Shown here: one piece after another, positions 8,225-17,015 of the stretch | How positions within the stretch are numbered: position 1 is the stretch's first letter | How the letters are laid out: each line of letters starts with the position of its first letter | Origin: Promineifilum sp. | GTDB lineage: Bacteria > Chloroflexota > Anaerolineae > Promineifilales > Promineifilaceae | Direction: 5' to 3' | DNA length: 64,000 nt | NCBI GenBank assembly: GCA_020634335.1 | Contig: JACKBY010000007.1 | Location: 1 to 64,000 of the forward strand | Made by a program: the position numbers and the translations under genes | Notes under the pieces: model-generated | Seen by the model: the letters and a program-made list of their open reading frames with translations, nothing else | Told to the model about the DNA's origin: nothing | Database searches by the model: none

Positions 8225-10282
8225 ATGTCAACTGAATCCAAAACCCCATCGGACCGGCCCAAACTGTCCAGCTTACTAATCGGACGGCCATTAGAAACGC
8301 GCACGCTGGCACATCAAGTCGTCAGCAAGAAAGTTGGACTGGCCGTTTTCGCTTCCGATGGTATTTCGTCGACAGCCTATGCCACAGAGGAAATCCTGGT
8401 CATCCTGGCTATGACCGGCTCCGCAGCTTACTTTGGGCTTTCTATACCCATCGCCATTGCTATCTCAATCTTGCTGGTCATCGTCACCATTTCCTATCGC
8501 CAAACCATTTACGCTTACCCCAACGGCGGCGGCGCCTACATTGTGGCTCGCGATAATCTGGGCGAGATGCCGGCGCTAGTTGCCGGGGCAGCTCTGCTGA
8601 CTGACTATATCCTGACTGTAGCCGTCTCTATCTCCTCAGGAGTGGCACAAATCGTCTCGGCCTTCCCGGATCTAGAACCCTATCGAGTCGCCTTGGCCGT
8701 CACCATTATCGGCTTTGTAACACTCATCAATCTGCGCGGCGTAAAAGAGAGCGGCACAATTTTCGCTATTCCCACGTTTGTCTTCCTGGGCGTAATGGCG
8801 ATCACCCTGGGAGTCGCCCTCTATCGCTATTTCACGGGAACCTTAAATGTCGTTACAGGAGTCGAGATGGCGACCGAAGCGGCGGCCCCGCTGACCTTAT
8901 TTCTAATCCTGCGCGCCTTTTCCAGCGGCTCGGCGGCCCTCACCGGCATCGAGGCGATATCCAACGGCATTACCGCTTTCAAGGAACCAAAGACTCGCAA
9001 TGCGGCCTTTACCCTGACGGTGATGAGTACAATTCTCGTCTCTATTTTCATGGGCATCACCGTCGTAGCTCACTTCATCCGGGCCATCCCCTCCCACCAG
9101 GAGACGATCATCTCGCAAATCGGGCGAACGGTGTTCGGCGAGGGTAGTGCATTATACTTACTGGTTATTGCCGGAACGGCACTCATTCTGCTGATGGCGG
9201 CTAACACCAGCTATGCGGGTTTTCCGCGGCTGGCCGCGCTACAGGCGGCCGATGGCTTTTTACCACGCCAACTCACCTACCGCGGCGGCCGTCTCGTCTT
9301 TTCCTGGGGCATCATGACGCTGGCTGTGTCTGCGTCTATCCTGGTCATCATCATGCGCGCCAGCACGACAGCCCTCATCCCCCTCTATGCCATCGGTGTC
9401 TTCCTCAGCTTCACCCTGTCGCAAGCTGGTATGGTCGTTCTGTTTCGCAAGCTGGGCCGACTCCAGCCGGGCGAGGAGCTGCAAGGCTTGGAGACGCCCA
9501 TTCCTCACGACCCGCATTGGCGCACGCACATGATCATTAGCGCGATTGGCACGGCCCTGACGTTCATCGTCATGATCATCTTTGCCGTCACCAAATTCAC
9601 GTCCGGCGCCTGGTTTGTCCTCATCTTGATCCCGGTGTTGGTATTCTTTTTCTCACGCATACACCGGCACTACAAGGACGTGGCCGAGGCGCTTAGTCTG
9701 GAAAATGCCCGTTTCTCGATGAAAACCGACCGCGTCATCACCGTTCTGCTGGTGGATGGCGTCCATATGGGCACCCTGCAAATGGTCAATTTTGCCAAAT
9801 CACTCGGCAGCCCCTGGCGCGCCATTCACGTGGGGGTGAATCCCGAAAAATCCAAATTGACCCAGGAGAAGTGGGACGAATATATTGGTGATGAAAATCT
9901 GTTCATCATTCAATCTCCCTATCGCCATCTCATGGCACCAATCCGCGAGTACGTGGTATCGGTGCTGCGCGAGAATCCCGATGCCATTGTCCATATCGTG
10001 ATGGGACACTTGGCGATGGATTCCGTTCTGACTCAGGCCCTCCACCAGAACAGCTCCCTGATTCTCAATCTTGGTCTTACCGGTCTGGAGCGTGTGGTCG
10101 TCACAATCGTTCCGCTGCAAATTCGCCACGATGAAGAGGGCAGCGAAATGAACCTGAATATCATGACTGGTGATGATTTGCGTAAAGCGCGCCATGCACG
10201 CGAGGAATCAGAGAAAAGGGACGCTGAGGCCAAACGAGCGGCTAAGAAACCGCCGCCCGGCAAGAAAGCATCGGGAATTTAA
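8225..10282 (+). CDS. APC-superfamily permease, KimA-like (possible potassium importer)
   Basis: The 685-residue protein has about 12 hydrophobic segments in residues 30-480 followed by a roughly 200-residue cytosolic domain and a Lys/Ala-rich tail. The segment GLAVFASDGISSTAYATEEIL in the first helix is close to the pattern of KimA (YdaO), a high-affinity K+ importer of the APC superfamily with the same membrane plus cytosolic-domain layout, rather than to ordinary amino-acid permeases. KimA genes are often controlled by c-di-AMP riboswitches; I see none in the 240 bases upstream. An amino-acid substrate remains possible. Confidence 0.8.
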   Translation: MSTESKTPSDRPKLSSLLIGRPLETRTLAHQVVSKKVGLAVFASDGISSTAYATEEILVILAMTGSAAYFGLSIPIAIAISILLVIVTISYRQTIYAYPNGGGAYIVARDNLGEMPALVAGAALLTDYILTVAVSISSGVAQIVSAFPDLEPYRVALAVTIIGFVTLINLRGVKESGTIFAIPTFVFLGVMAITLGVALYRYFTGTLNVVTGVEMATEAAAPLTLFLILRAFSSGSAALTGIEAISNGITAFKEPKTRNAAFTLTVMSTILVSIFMGITVVAHFIRAIPSHQETIISQIGRTVFGEGSALYLLVIAGTALILLMAANTSYAGFPRLAALQAADGFLPRQLTYRGGRLVFSWGIMTLAVSASILVIIMRASTTALIPLYAIGVFLSFTLSQAGMVVLFRKLGRLQPGEELQGLETPIPHDPHWRTHMIISAIGTALTFIVMIIFAVTKFTSGAWFVLILIPVLVFFFSRIHRHYKDVAEALSLENARFSMKTDRVITVLLVDGVHMGTLQMVNFAKSLGSPWRAIHVGVNPEKSKLTQEKWDEYIGDENLFIIQSPYRHLMAPIREYVVSVLRENPDAIVHIVMGHLAMDSVLTQALHQNSSLILNLGLTGLERVVVTIVPLQIRHDEEGSEMNLNIMTGDDLRKARHAREESEKRDAEAKRAAKKPPPGKKASGI

Positions 10283-10341
10283 CGCGTCCGGGCAGGCACT
10301 ATCGGGTAGACTTATTGATTCCGAAAACGGTTGAATGCCGG

Positions 10342-11850
10342 CTAAAAACCAGGGTCCCCCAAATGGGCTGCCACGCGAAAGCCGACCGTATTAAAGCGTA
10401 GCATCGGATCCACATCGAGGCGATAGGTCGAGCAAAGATTGATCGCCTCGCTGGACCACGCCCCGCCGCGCACCACTCTCGTTCGACTGATACCGCCACG
10501 TGTGTCGAACCAGGATGATGTCCATTCCCACACGTTGCCGGCCAAATCACTCACGCCAAATGGACTATCGCCGGCCGGGGAAAATTGGCCCGGCGGGGTT
10601 GTTCGGCCGTGGCGCATGTCGAAATTAGCGTGTTTGGGTCGCGGATGCTCATTGCCCCAGGGATAGGTCCGACCATCAACCCCGCGAGCGGCCTTCTCCC
10701 ATTCCTTTTCAGCCGGCAATCTCAGGCCTGCCCATTCACAGTAGGCTTGAGCATCGAACCAACTTACACACACTACCGGATGGTGCAGCCGGTCGTCGAT
10801 CTTGGAGCGCGGGCCTTCCGGCCGCTGCCAATAGGCTTGCTCCACTTCCACCCAGCAATCGCCGGCCCAGACACGAGAAAAACCGGTGTCTTCGGCTGTC
10901 GTTCGATAGCGCGTCGCCTCGACGAAACGCGCGAATTGCGCATTGGTCACCGGATTGCAACCTATCCAGAATTCGTGTAAATGGATGGCCCGCTGCCGCA
11001 CTTCGTGCTCCGGATCGGGATTGGCCGCGCCAAATAAAAAATTCCCTGCCGGAACCCGCACCAGCTCCGCGCGGGAATGCTCGTGAAGCTGACGGTCTGA
11101 AAAATGCTTCGCTTCCCCTGCTCCATTTTTGGATCCGTTGGCCTGGTTGTCAATTAACGACCCATTGGCCGGCCAGGGACGAGGCGGGCGGCCGTTCAAT
11201 CGGGCCAGCAAGTGCTCCAGCCCACGCAAATAATTATCGCGAAACGGCACGTTCTGGTAGGCAGTCCAAAGTGGAGGCGGACGGCTGGGAGCCACATCAA
11301 GGGGAATGAACCGCATGGCTCGCTGATGCTCCAGATGGATGGCGACATTCGTCTCCGTGACGACCCAGGGCGATGAGGCCGCCGCCGGCGTCTGGACGAG
11401 CAAATAGTAGCTACTCTCCTCCAGCCCTCGATTGATCGCTTCGACCCACGTTTCGCCGGGCAGGATGGAGTCAGGAGCCATCCACACCGACCAGCCTTCG
11501 GCCTGAAGATCGGCGGCAATTCGCCTGGCAAACGCCTCATCTTCGTGGGCGTGGCTGATAAACACCTGATTCATGTCGCGATTCCTTCGGGTGGGAATGC
11601 GCGGCACCGGCGGGTCTTTCTCAAAGTCTCGCCGGTAAACAACCGGCTTATCGCGACCCAGAACAGCCGACAGATCATCCAGACGTTTAGTCCTTTCCAG
11701 GTGGAGGATTAGTTCTCGCGCCTTGGCAACCTTCGTATCACCGGGAAGATTTTCGAAATCGATGAACAACTTGAAGCACAGCGTCTTCAACTCATCGAGC
11801 GTATAATGACGCGCCAAAAACTGGAGCAAGGAATTGCGATCTTCGGACAT
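10342..11850 (-). CDS. EAD-TIR-FGE (SUMF1-like) three-domain protein, predicted immune effector
   Basis: Three domains can be read in 502 residues. Residues 4-65 match the effector-associated domain pattern (death-like helical adaptor): LDELKTLCFKLFIDFENLPG, then KARELILHLERTKRLDDL. Residues 94-215 are a TIR domain: it opens QVFISHAHED, and Glu166 in PWVVTE sits four residues after Trp, the position of the catalytic Glu in NAD-cleaving TIRs. Residues 261-496 are an FGE/SUMF1 domain with PWGNEHP, GNVWEWTSSW and VVRGGAW. Of the two FGE active-site cysteines only one has a counterpart (Cys473); serines occupy the region of the first, so sulfatase maturation is unlikely and a ligand-sensing role fits better. 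It is divergent from the jacalin-HhH gene, with an operator-like palindrome between the ATG and the -10. Confidence 0.85.
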   Translation of the reverse strand: MSEDRNSLLQFLARHYTLDELKTLCFKLFIDFENLPGDTKVAKARELILHLERTKRLDDLSAVLGRDKPVVYRRDFEKDPPVPRIPTRRNRDMNQVFISHAHEDEAFARRIAADLQAEGWSVWMAPDSILPGETWVEAINRGLEESSYYLLVQTPAAASSPWVVTETNVAIHLEHQRAMRFIPLDVAPSRPPPLWTAYQNVPFRDNYLRGLEHLLARLNGRPPRPWPANGSLIDNQANGSKNGAGEAKHFSDRQLHEHSRAELVRVPAGNFLFGAANPDPEHEVRQRAIHLHEFWIGCNPVTNAQFARFVEATRYRTTAEDTGFSRVWAGDCWVEVEQAYWQRPEGPRSKIDDRLHHPVVCVSWFDAQAYCEWAGLRLPAEKEWEKAARGVDGRTYPWGNEHPRPKHANFDMRHGRTTPPGQFSPAGDSPFGVSDLAGNVWEWTSSWFDTRGGISRTRVVRGGAWSSEAINLCSTYRLDVDPMLRFNTVGFRVAAHLGDPGF

Positions 11851-11854
11851 AATC

Positions 11855-11903
11855 TTGTTGTAACGTTACAACAATTGTAGCTCTACCCGCGCTCTGCCCG
11901 CAA
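11855..11903 (-). promoter_or_regulatory. Promoter with overlapping 20-bp palindromic operator for the EAD-TIR-FGE gene
   Basis: A perfect palindrome, TTGTTGTAAC joined to GTTACAACAA, lies at 11855-11874, four bases before the start codon. On the minus strand a -10 TACAAT (11874-11879) and a weak -35 TTGCGG (11898-11903) with an 18-bp spacer place the transcription start inside the palindrome, where a repressor would block it. The CG-centred form with TTGTAAC arms resembles LacI/GalR-family operators; no LacI gene is in the window. The site also lies in the region shared with the divergent jacalin gene. Confidence 0.65.
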
Positions 11904-12025
11904 TCTTTCGCCAATATTTTTACATTCCAGCAAACCAAATTGGCCTGGACCTAAAAAGTAGGCCACAATAGGATCGGCATGGCATGAGTAATCGACTGAT
12001 GAGCCAATGAATGGAGGTAAAAGCA

Positions 12026-13315
12026 ATGGATCACTACCAAATCGGACCCGCCGGCGGCAATGGCGGCATGCCATTTGAGCAATACGACGTACCCGCTGAT
12101 GCTCACTTGAGCGCAATTCACGTCTATTCCGAGTGGGTTCTCAATGCCTTGCAAATAGAATACATCCGTGGCAACGACGTCGCGGGCAGCATTTCGCCGG
12201 TAGGCGGCCTGGGCGGCGAGCATCACGTTTTCTACCTCGACCCCGACGAATATTTGATTGGCATCAGCGGCCGCGCGGGGTGGTACATCGATTCCATTCG
12301 CTTCCATACCAACAAACGCGTTTCGCCCACCTACGGCGGCGTGGGCGGCGAGCGGGCCTTTTCCTTCGAGGCCAAAAACGGCTATGAGATCGGCGGATTT
12401 TTTGGCCGTTCGGCCTGGTACATCGACGCGCTAGGCGTCACGGTTCGCCCGCTCAGCGAAGTGACGGCTGATGATAAAGCCAAATTTATTGATGAGGATG
12501 CCGAGGAGTATCAATCCTGGCTGGAATTGGCCGGGGAAAGCGAGGTCTTACCGGCTTCGGTTGTCGTTCGTCGCCGAGGTCTGATGTCCGGGGAGGCGCT
12601 CGAGGAACTGGAGGACACGGCCCTGGCCGAAGCGATTGCCGGGATGAGCACCGTCGCCGAGGAGGGCACAGTCGATGCGGCCGTCTATTCTCAGGTGATT
12701 GAGGATGAAGGATCGGGCGGCCCCGTCGCCATTGTATTGGCTGTAGCCTCAGAGATGGGCACTGTGGAATCGGTCGGCGACGACCCGCAGGAAGTCGCCG
12801 TCATGGTTACCGATTCAATTGAGACAGATGAGGAAATGGCCTTGCTGGAGGAGGAGGCGGTCGAAAACGCCATTGATCTATTGCTCGAGGAGATGGAGGA
12901 AGAAGCCGACGAGGTAGAAGTTACGATCTACTCCGGCATCAGCCAGGACGAGGCCGATAACCAGCTCTATGGTGCGGTGGTAGCCATTGCCACGCGGCTA
13001 CCGGCAGAATCCCCCCAAACGGGCGCGGCACCGGCCGAAAATAAGAGCAAGAAATACCAACAACCGGGCAAGGATTTACAGTTGATTGAAGGCATTGGCC
13101 CCAAGATCGCCGAACTGCTGATGGCCAACGGCATCCATGATTTAGCCGATCTGGCCGACACGCCGGTGGAGCAGATTCGCGAAATGCTGCTGGCCGCCGG
13201 GCGCCGCTTCCGGCTGGCCGACCCCGGTTCCTGGCCGGAACAAGCCAGATTGGGAGCATCCGGATTGTGGGATGCCCTGTCCGATCTACAAGCGCGACTT
13301 AAGGGCGGGCGCTAA
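12026..13315 (+). CDS. Jacalin-like lectin with acidic linker and C-terminal helix-hairpin-helix
   Basis: The first 135 residues form a jacalin-type beta-prism: GPAGGNGG at the start and two repeats of the GR.(G/A)WYID signature (GRAGWYIDSI, GRSAWYIDAL). A long Glu/Asp-rich region (about 150-320) follows. The last 80 residues contain LQLIEGIGPKIAELL, a helix-hairpin-helix of the kind that binds DNA non-specifically or mediates protein contacts. The ATG at 12026 is preferred over the one at 12011 because the latter contains the GGAGGT ribosome site itself. No signal peptide is seen, so it should be cytosolic. The combination is unusual; sugar or glycan recognition coupled to another activity is an inference. 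Confidence 0.78.
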   Translation: MDHYQIGPAGGNGGMPFEQYDVPADAHLSAIHVYSEWVLNALQIEYIRGNDVAGSISPVGGLGGEHHVFYLDPDEYLIGISGRAGWYIDSIRFHTNKRVSPTYGGVGGERAFSFEAKNGYEIGGFFGRSAWYIDALGVTVRPLSEVTADDKAKFIDEDAEEYQSWLELAGESEVLPASVVVRRRGLMSGEALEELEDTALAEAIAGMSTVAEEGTVDAAVYSQVIEDEGSGGPVAIVLAVASEMGTVESVGDDPQEVAVMVTDSIETDEEMALLEEEAVENAIDLLLEEMEEEADEVEVTIYSGISQDEADNQLYGAVVAIATRLPAESPQTGAAPAENKSKKYQQPGKDLQLIEGIGPKIAELLMANGIHDLADLADTPVEQIREMLLAAGRRFRLADPGSWPEQARLGASGLWDALSDLQARLKGGR

Positions 13316-13342
13316 GTCGCCCCACATCAAACCGTAACGGTA

Positions 13343-14200
13343 TTATTCATCGGTCGCGTCGGGCTGGCTAGCCTGTTGTGCTTCCAGCCGGCTCCACTCG
13401 CTCCACGAGCCGACGTAGAGCTGCCCCTCTGGAAGTCCGGCATGGACCATAGCCACCAGGTTGACACAGGCCGATACGCCCGAACCGCAGTAGAACACGG
13501 CATTCTCGGCGGGCGTATCGCCGAGCAAGGCCAGGAAATCCGCTAACAAGGTCTCTTGCGGCTGCCAAATGCCCTGCGCCGTCCAATTCGTCGCGTACGG
13601 TCTGTTGAGGGCGCCAGGAATGTGGCCCGCCAGCGGATCAATCGGCTCAATCTCGCCCCGATACCGTTCCGGCGCGCGTGCGTCAACTAATAAAGGCGCA
13701 GCTTCAACATCCTCCCTCCGCACCACCCGTTCCCAGCGTGGGCTGCCGCCGAAAGCGCGCGCCGGCCTCGTCTCCCGCCCTGTAGCCACGGGTAATCCGC
13801 CGGCCGACCAAGCCGGCCAGCCGCCATCCAGAACAGCAACCGCTTCATGCCCCATGAAGCGCAACATCCACCATAAGCGGGCGGCGTAATGACCGCTCGT
13901 ATCATCATAGGCCACCACCTGAATGCCCGGCCCAATCCCATAGCGACCGAAAAGGTGCCTCATTAGCTCAGGTGACGGCAAAGGATGACGGCCGCCCACC
14001 CCATTACCGGTGACAGGCGCGGATAGATCTCTCTCCAAATGGGCGTAGACTGCGCCGGGGATGTGGGCCGCCTCATAGTGTCTTTCTCCGGCCGCTTTAT
14101 CGAACAAATCAAACCGGCAATCGACAATGACCCAGGCCGGATCAGTCAAATGATCGGCAAGCTGATTCACACTAACGATTGTCGTCAGGGGGACATTCAT
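13343..14200 (-). CDS. sseA: 3-mercaptopyruvate/thiosulfate sulfurtransferase (tandem rhodanese)
   Basis: Two rhodanese domains in tandem, about 285 residues, moving sulfane sulfur from 3-mercaptopyruvate or thiosulfate to an acceptor. The C-terminal domain has the active loop CGSGVSA; CG(S/T)GV(T/S)A is typical of mercaptopyruvate sulfurtransferases rather than thiosulfate ones. The N-terminal domain shows DCRFDLFDKAAGERHYEAAHIPGA, the inactive first-domain pattern. Start codons at 14200, 14215, 14224 and 14251 are all in frame; 14200 gives the usual family length, but 14215 has GAGG nearby. It is cytosolic and stands alone. Confidence 0.85.
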   Translation of the reverse strand: MNVPLTTIVSVNQLADHLTDPAWVIVDCRFDLFDKAAGERHYEAAHIPGAVYAHLERDLSAPVTGNGVGGRHPLPSPELMRHLFGRYGIGPGIQVVAYDDTSGHYAARLWWMLRFMGHEAVAVLDGGWPAWSAGGLPVATGRETRPARAFGGSPRWERVVRREDVEAAPLLVDARAPERYRGEIEPIDPLAGHIPGALNRPYATNWTAQGIWQPQETLLADFLALLGDTPAENAVFYCGSGVSACVNLVAMVHAGLPEGQLYVGSWSEWSRLEAQQASQPDATDE

Positions 14201-14329
14201 GGTGGATTCGATCATGCGCCTCATGATACCAGCACCCGACCGAAATCGCATCGATTACTCACGAACACCCATCGTGCGATGGAAGCTGCGCGACAACAAA
14301 GCAATTACAGACTTTAGCGAAGTGCCAGG

Positions 14330-14899
14330 TTAGGCGAGTTGCGCATGACGGAAGCAATTGACCAGGTGATCATTTACGATGCCCACCGCTTGCATGTAAG
14401 CATAGATGATCGTCGGCCCTACAAAATTGAAGCCTTTGCGCTTCAGATCTTGGCTTAGGGCACGAGACTCGGTCGTTTCAGCGGGTATCTGCCGCAGGCT
14501 TTCCCACTCGTTGATGATCGGACGACCATCCACGAAGCTCCAAACGTATTGGTCAAAGCTCCCATAGGCTGCCTGTAATTCCAGGAACCCGCGCGCGTTG
14601 CGAATAGCCGAATTGATCTTCAAACGATTGCGGACGATTCCGGGGTTCGCCAGCAGCTCGGCCACCTTGGCCTCATCATAGGCGGCCACCGTCGCGGGAT
14701 CAAAACGATCAAATGCCCGTCGGTAATTATCGCGCTTGAGCAGGATTGTTCGCCAGCTCAGCCCGGCTTGCGCCCCCTCTAGGACGAGAAACTCGAATAG
14801 CAATCTGTCGTCGTGGACGGGCACACCCCATTCTGTATCGTGGTAATCGATGTAGGCCGGATCGCTAACGGACCATGGACAACGGATTGGATCATTCAT
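14330..14899 (-). CDS. tag: DNA-3-methyladenine glycosylase I
   Basis: The 189-residue protein is a full-length Tag enzyme that removes 3-methyladenine from alkylated DNA. It begins with RCPWSVSDPAYIDYHDTEWG, the family signature, and has the structural zinc ligands at the expected places: Cys7, His20, His178 and Cys182. It starts only 3 nt after the stop of the DinB-ankyrin gene, so the two are probably translated from one transcript; the ribosome site is weak, which fits translational coupling. Confidence 0.93.
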   Translation of the reverse strand: MNDPIRCPWSVSDPAYIDYHDTEWGVPVHDDRLLFEFLVLEGAQAGLSWRTILLKRDNYRRAFDRFDPATVAAYDEAKVAELLANPGIVRNRLKINSAIRNARGFLELQAAYGSFDQYVWSFVDGRPIINEWESLRQIPAETTESRALSQDLKRKGFNFVGPTIIYAYMQAVGIVNDHLVNCFRHAQLA

Positions 14900-14902
14900 G
14901 GA

Positions 14903-16429
14903 TCAACTCGGTGATAATAACGCTATGAGATCAACATTGCCGCCCTCAGCGACCAGATCGCGGGGAAGCCGATTCTTATGATCGGTCAATGATACATCCG
15001 CGCCGTGCTCCAGCAACAAGTGAGCCAGTTCAATACTTCCGTTTTGGGCAGCTGTATGGAGCGGACGGAAACCGCCTTCCTGGATACCATTCGCATCAGC
15101 GCCGGCTTCCAGAAGTACCCTGACTATTCCCAGATGCTCCCCGGCGGCGGCGGCGTGGAGCGGCTGGATTGCCATGGCGTTTTGCGACACAGCGTTCACC
15201 GCGGCGCCTTTTTCCACAAGATAACGGGCCACTTTCTCGTGGCCGAAAAAACAGGCCAGTTGCAAAGGTGTGTAGCCATCGCGGCTGTAGTCATTGAGGA
15301 TTAAGTCGCCCCATCGAGCGTGGGCTTTTTCGACCACCTCCTGGCGGCCCAGGGCAGCACCATCCCAAATCTTCGGCTCGATATTGGGGGAATCAAAAAG
15401 CATCTCAGCGATGCGCTTGTGGCCGTAATAGACGGCCAGGCGCACGGCCGGCACGCCATCGCGACTAACGGCATTTGCCAACTGCGGAGCTTCCTCCAGA
15501 AGTGACCGGACGCGCTCCTGATCGCCTCCGGTCACTGCGGCGATGAAGGCGTTGGCCTGGGTCACGGCCGTCACCGCTTCATCAACCAGGGTCTGAATGG
15601 ATTGGGCGGCGGCCAGACGCTCGGGCTCAAACAAGGTGGGCACGCCTATCGCGATACCTTCCACTTCGGCCAGGGCGGCAAAGACCAGCCTCAAGAGCCG
15701 TCCGGCTTCGCTTGGCGCGTGGCCGAGTTGTGAACGGTTTTTCTCAATTTGCACGGTATGCTGGCGCAGATGGGCATCCATGCGGTGTAAGCGATATTCA
15801 AGGGAGTAGGGTTTGCCTTCCCACCACAATGATGGGCCTTCCAACTCGGCGTCGCGAATCGCCGCAAACTCAGCCAGGGCAAAATCATGCAGATTTGCGT
15901 GGTAGCGTGATAATTCGTCTCGCCGGCCTGTATTCAGGATAACCTCGAACGCCCCATAAGGGCCGAACAATCGGTCGGTCTCTTCTTTAGGCATGGCGGG
16001 CGTGAGTTCCCCGGTGTCGTGCTGTCGCCGCAAGCCATAGTGAACAAGGGCGACAAAAGTGCGTTCGGCCGCCACCATGTGACCATACACATAGCGCAAC
16101 GACCACTCGCCGGGCGCGGGCGGCTTCTCATATTCTTCCTCCGAGACGCCAAGTATCACCGCTTGCAGATCGCGATAGGCGGCGTGATATTGGGCCAGAG
16201 CGTGGTGGGCGCGGGTACGAGGCGCTTCAACCAGGGATCGTTCGGCGGCCATTTGAACAGCCAAGGTGCGCAATTCGTGCATAGCGCCCAACAGAGCGAA
16301 ACGAACGCCTTCTTGGTGCGCGCCCCACTGATAGGGCTGGCTCAGGTCAACATCATCAAAATCGACCGTTTTCTCCGCTAGTTCAAAGACGGCGTCCGCC
16401 AATTCGTTATCGGACATGGTGTCGCTCAT
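14903..16429 (-). CDS. DinB-like domain fused to ankyrin repeats
   Basis: Starting at the ATG at 16429 (GAGGAG 5 nt upstream; a GTG at 16435 is less likely) the protein has 508 residues. Residues about 75-240 form a DinB/YfiT-like four-helix bundle with GEWSLRYVYGHMVAAER and MDAHLRQHTVQIEK, whose histidines would bind a metal. After a short helical linker, about 290-508 are five to six ankyrin repeats, for example GYTPLQLACFFGHEKVARYLVEKGA and FRPLHTAAQNGSIELAHLLLEHGA. DinB proteins are thiol- or metal-dependent transferases of mostly unknown substrate; ankyrins bind proteins. The fused form and the coupling with Tag suggest a stress role, but this is inference. Confidence 0.8.
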   Translation of the reverse strand: MSDTMSDNELADAVFELAEKTVDFDDVDLSQPYQWGAHQEGVRFALLGAMHELRTLAVQMAAERSLVEAPRTRAHHALAQYHAAYRDLQAVILGVSEEEYEKPPAPGEWSLRYVYGHMVAAERTFVALVHYGLRRQHDTGELTPAMPKEETDRLFGPYGAFEVILNTGRRDELSRYHANLHDFALAEFAAIRDAELEGPSLWWEGKPYSLEYRLHRMDAHLRQHTVQIEKNRSQLGHAPSEAGRLLRLVFAALAEVEGIAIGVPTLFEPERLAAAQSIQTLVDEAVTAVTQANAFIAAVTGGDQERVRSLLEEAPQLANAVSRDGVPAVRLAVYYGHKRIAEMLFDSPNIEPKIWDGAALGRQEVVEKAHARWGDLILNDYSRDGYTPLQLACFFGHEKVARYLVEKGAAVNAVSQNAMAIQPLHAAAAGEHLGIVRVLLEAGADANGIQEGGFRPLHTAAQNGSIELAHLLLEHGADVSLTDHKNRLPRDLVAEGGNVDLIALLSPS

Positions 16430-16519
16430 TGCCACTCCTCATGCTCGGGAAACGCAACTCATCGCCAACAGAATAGCACAAGTGTTTCACCATCGCAATG
16501 AGCGGGCATAGCGGGCACT

Positions 16520-16560
16520 AAATAAAAAAGACCCCGAAAGGTGCTGATGCTTCCGGGGTC
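16520..16560 (-). terminator. Intrinsic terminator after the small protein/ArsR transcript
   Basis: An 11-bp stem with one mismatch (gaccccgaaag with cttccggggtc) encloses a 9-nt loop, and the minus strand continues into a 10-nt T-rich tract. It would end transcription of the 88-residue protein gene. The remaining 16561-16688 holds nothing recognised. Confidence 0.75.
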
Positions 16561-16688
16561 GGGCTGGGCAAACGTTCGGCGAGATGGAGGAGGACACGAA
16601 ACACAATCTATCAACACACCGCCGAACCGGATGCCTACTCAGAAATCTTGCTACGGTAGCTGATTGAGCGGGCTACTCACCCGACAAT

Positions 16689-16955
16689 TCAGCACTCGAC
16701 ACATTGTTTGGAATTCGATAGCCTGAGGGTATCGGACAACTCAGCGGACGGAGCCAGTTGGTCCATGCTCCCTTGCAGGCGATAGCCAAGGGTAATCAAT
16801 TGACGGCCAAACTCGGCTAACAAACGGCGGTGAACCCGGCCGACGTTGTGATGATTGCTTCCGGTCAGGTGACTTTCTACCAAATAGCCATCAGCAATTC
16901 GATGGGACGCCTCTTTCCGGCGTTGCACATGTACTTCAGCGTCATAACTATTCAT
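16689..16955 (-). CDS. Small hypothetical protein downstream of ArsR-type regulator
   Basis: The 88-residue protein has a polar first half and a C-terminal amphipathic helix (VHRRLLAEFGRQLITLGYRLQG). I do not recognise the family. GGAG lies 6 nt before the ATG, a terminator follows, and the gene lies 60 nt after the regulator on the same strand, so it is likely a real gene of the same operon. No signal peptide or membrane span is seen; it might be a sensor partner or membrane-surface protein, without direct evidence. Confidence 0.6.
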   Translation of the reverse strand: MNSYDAEVHVQRRKEASHRIADGYLVESHLTGSNHHNVGRVHRRLLAEFGRQLITLGYRLQGSMDQLAPSAELSDTLRLSNSKQCVEC

Positions 16956-17015
16956 ATCGTGCTCCAGTTCATCGAGCTAAGTGAGCAAGGCGGTGCAGAT
17001 AGGGGCCATGAGTGG

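Noticed and set aside
10342..11040. Diversity-generating retroelement variable region in the FGE domain
   Set aside because: The C-terminal stretch is not rich in Asn/Ser codons as adenine mutagenesis gives, and no template repeat or reverse transcriptase is in the window.
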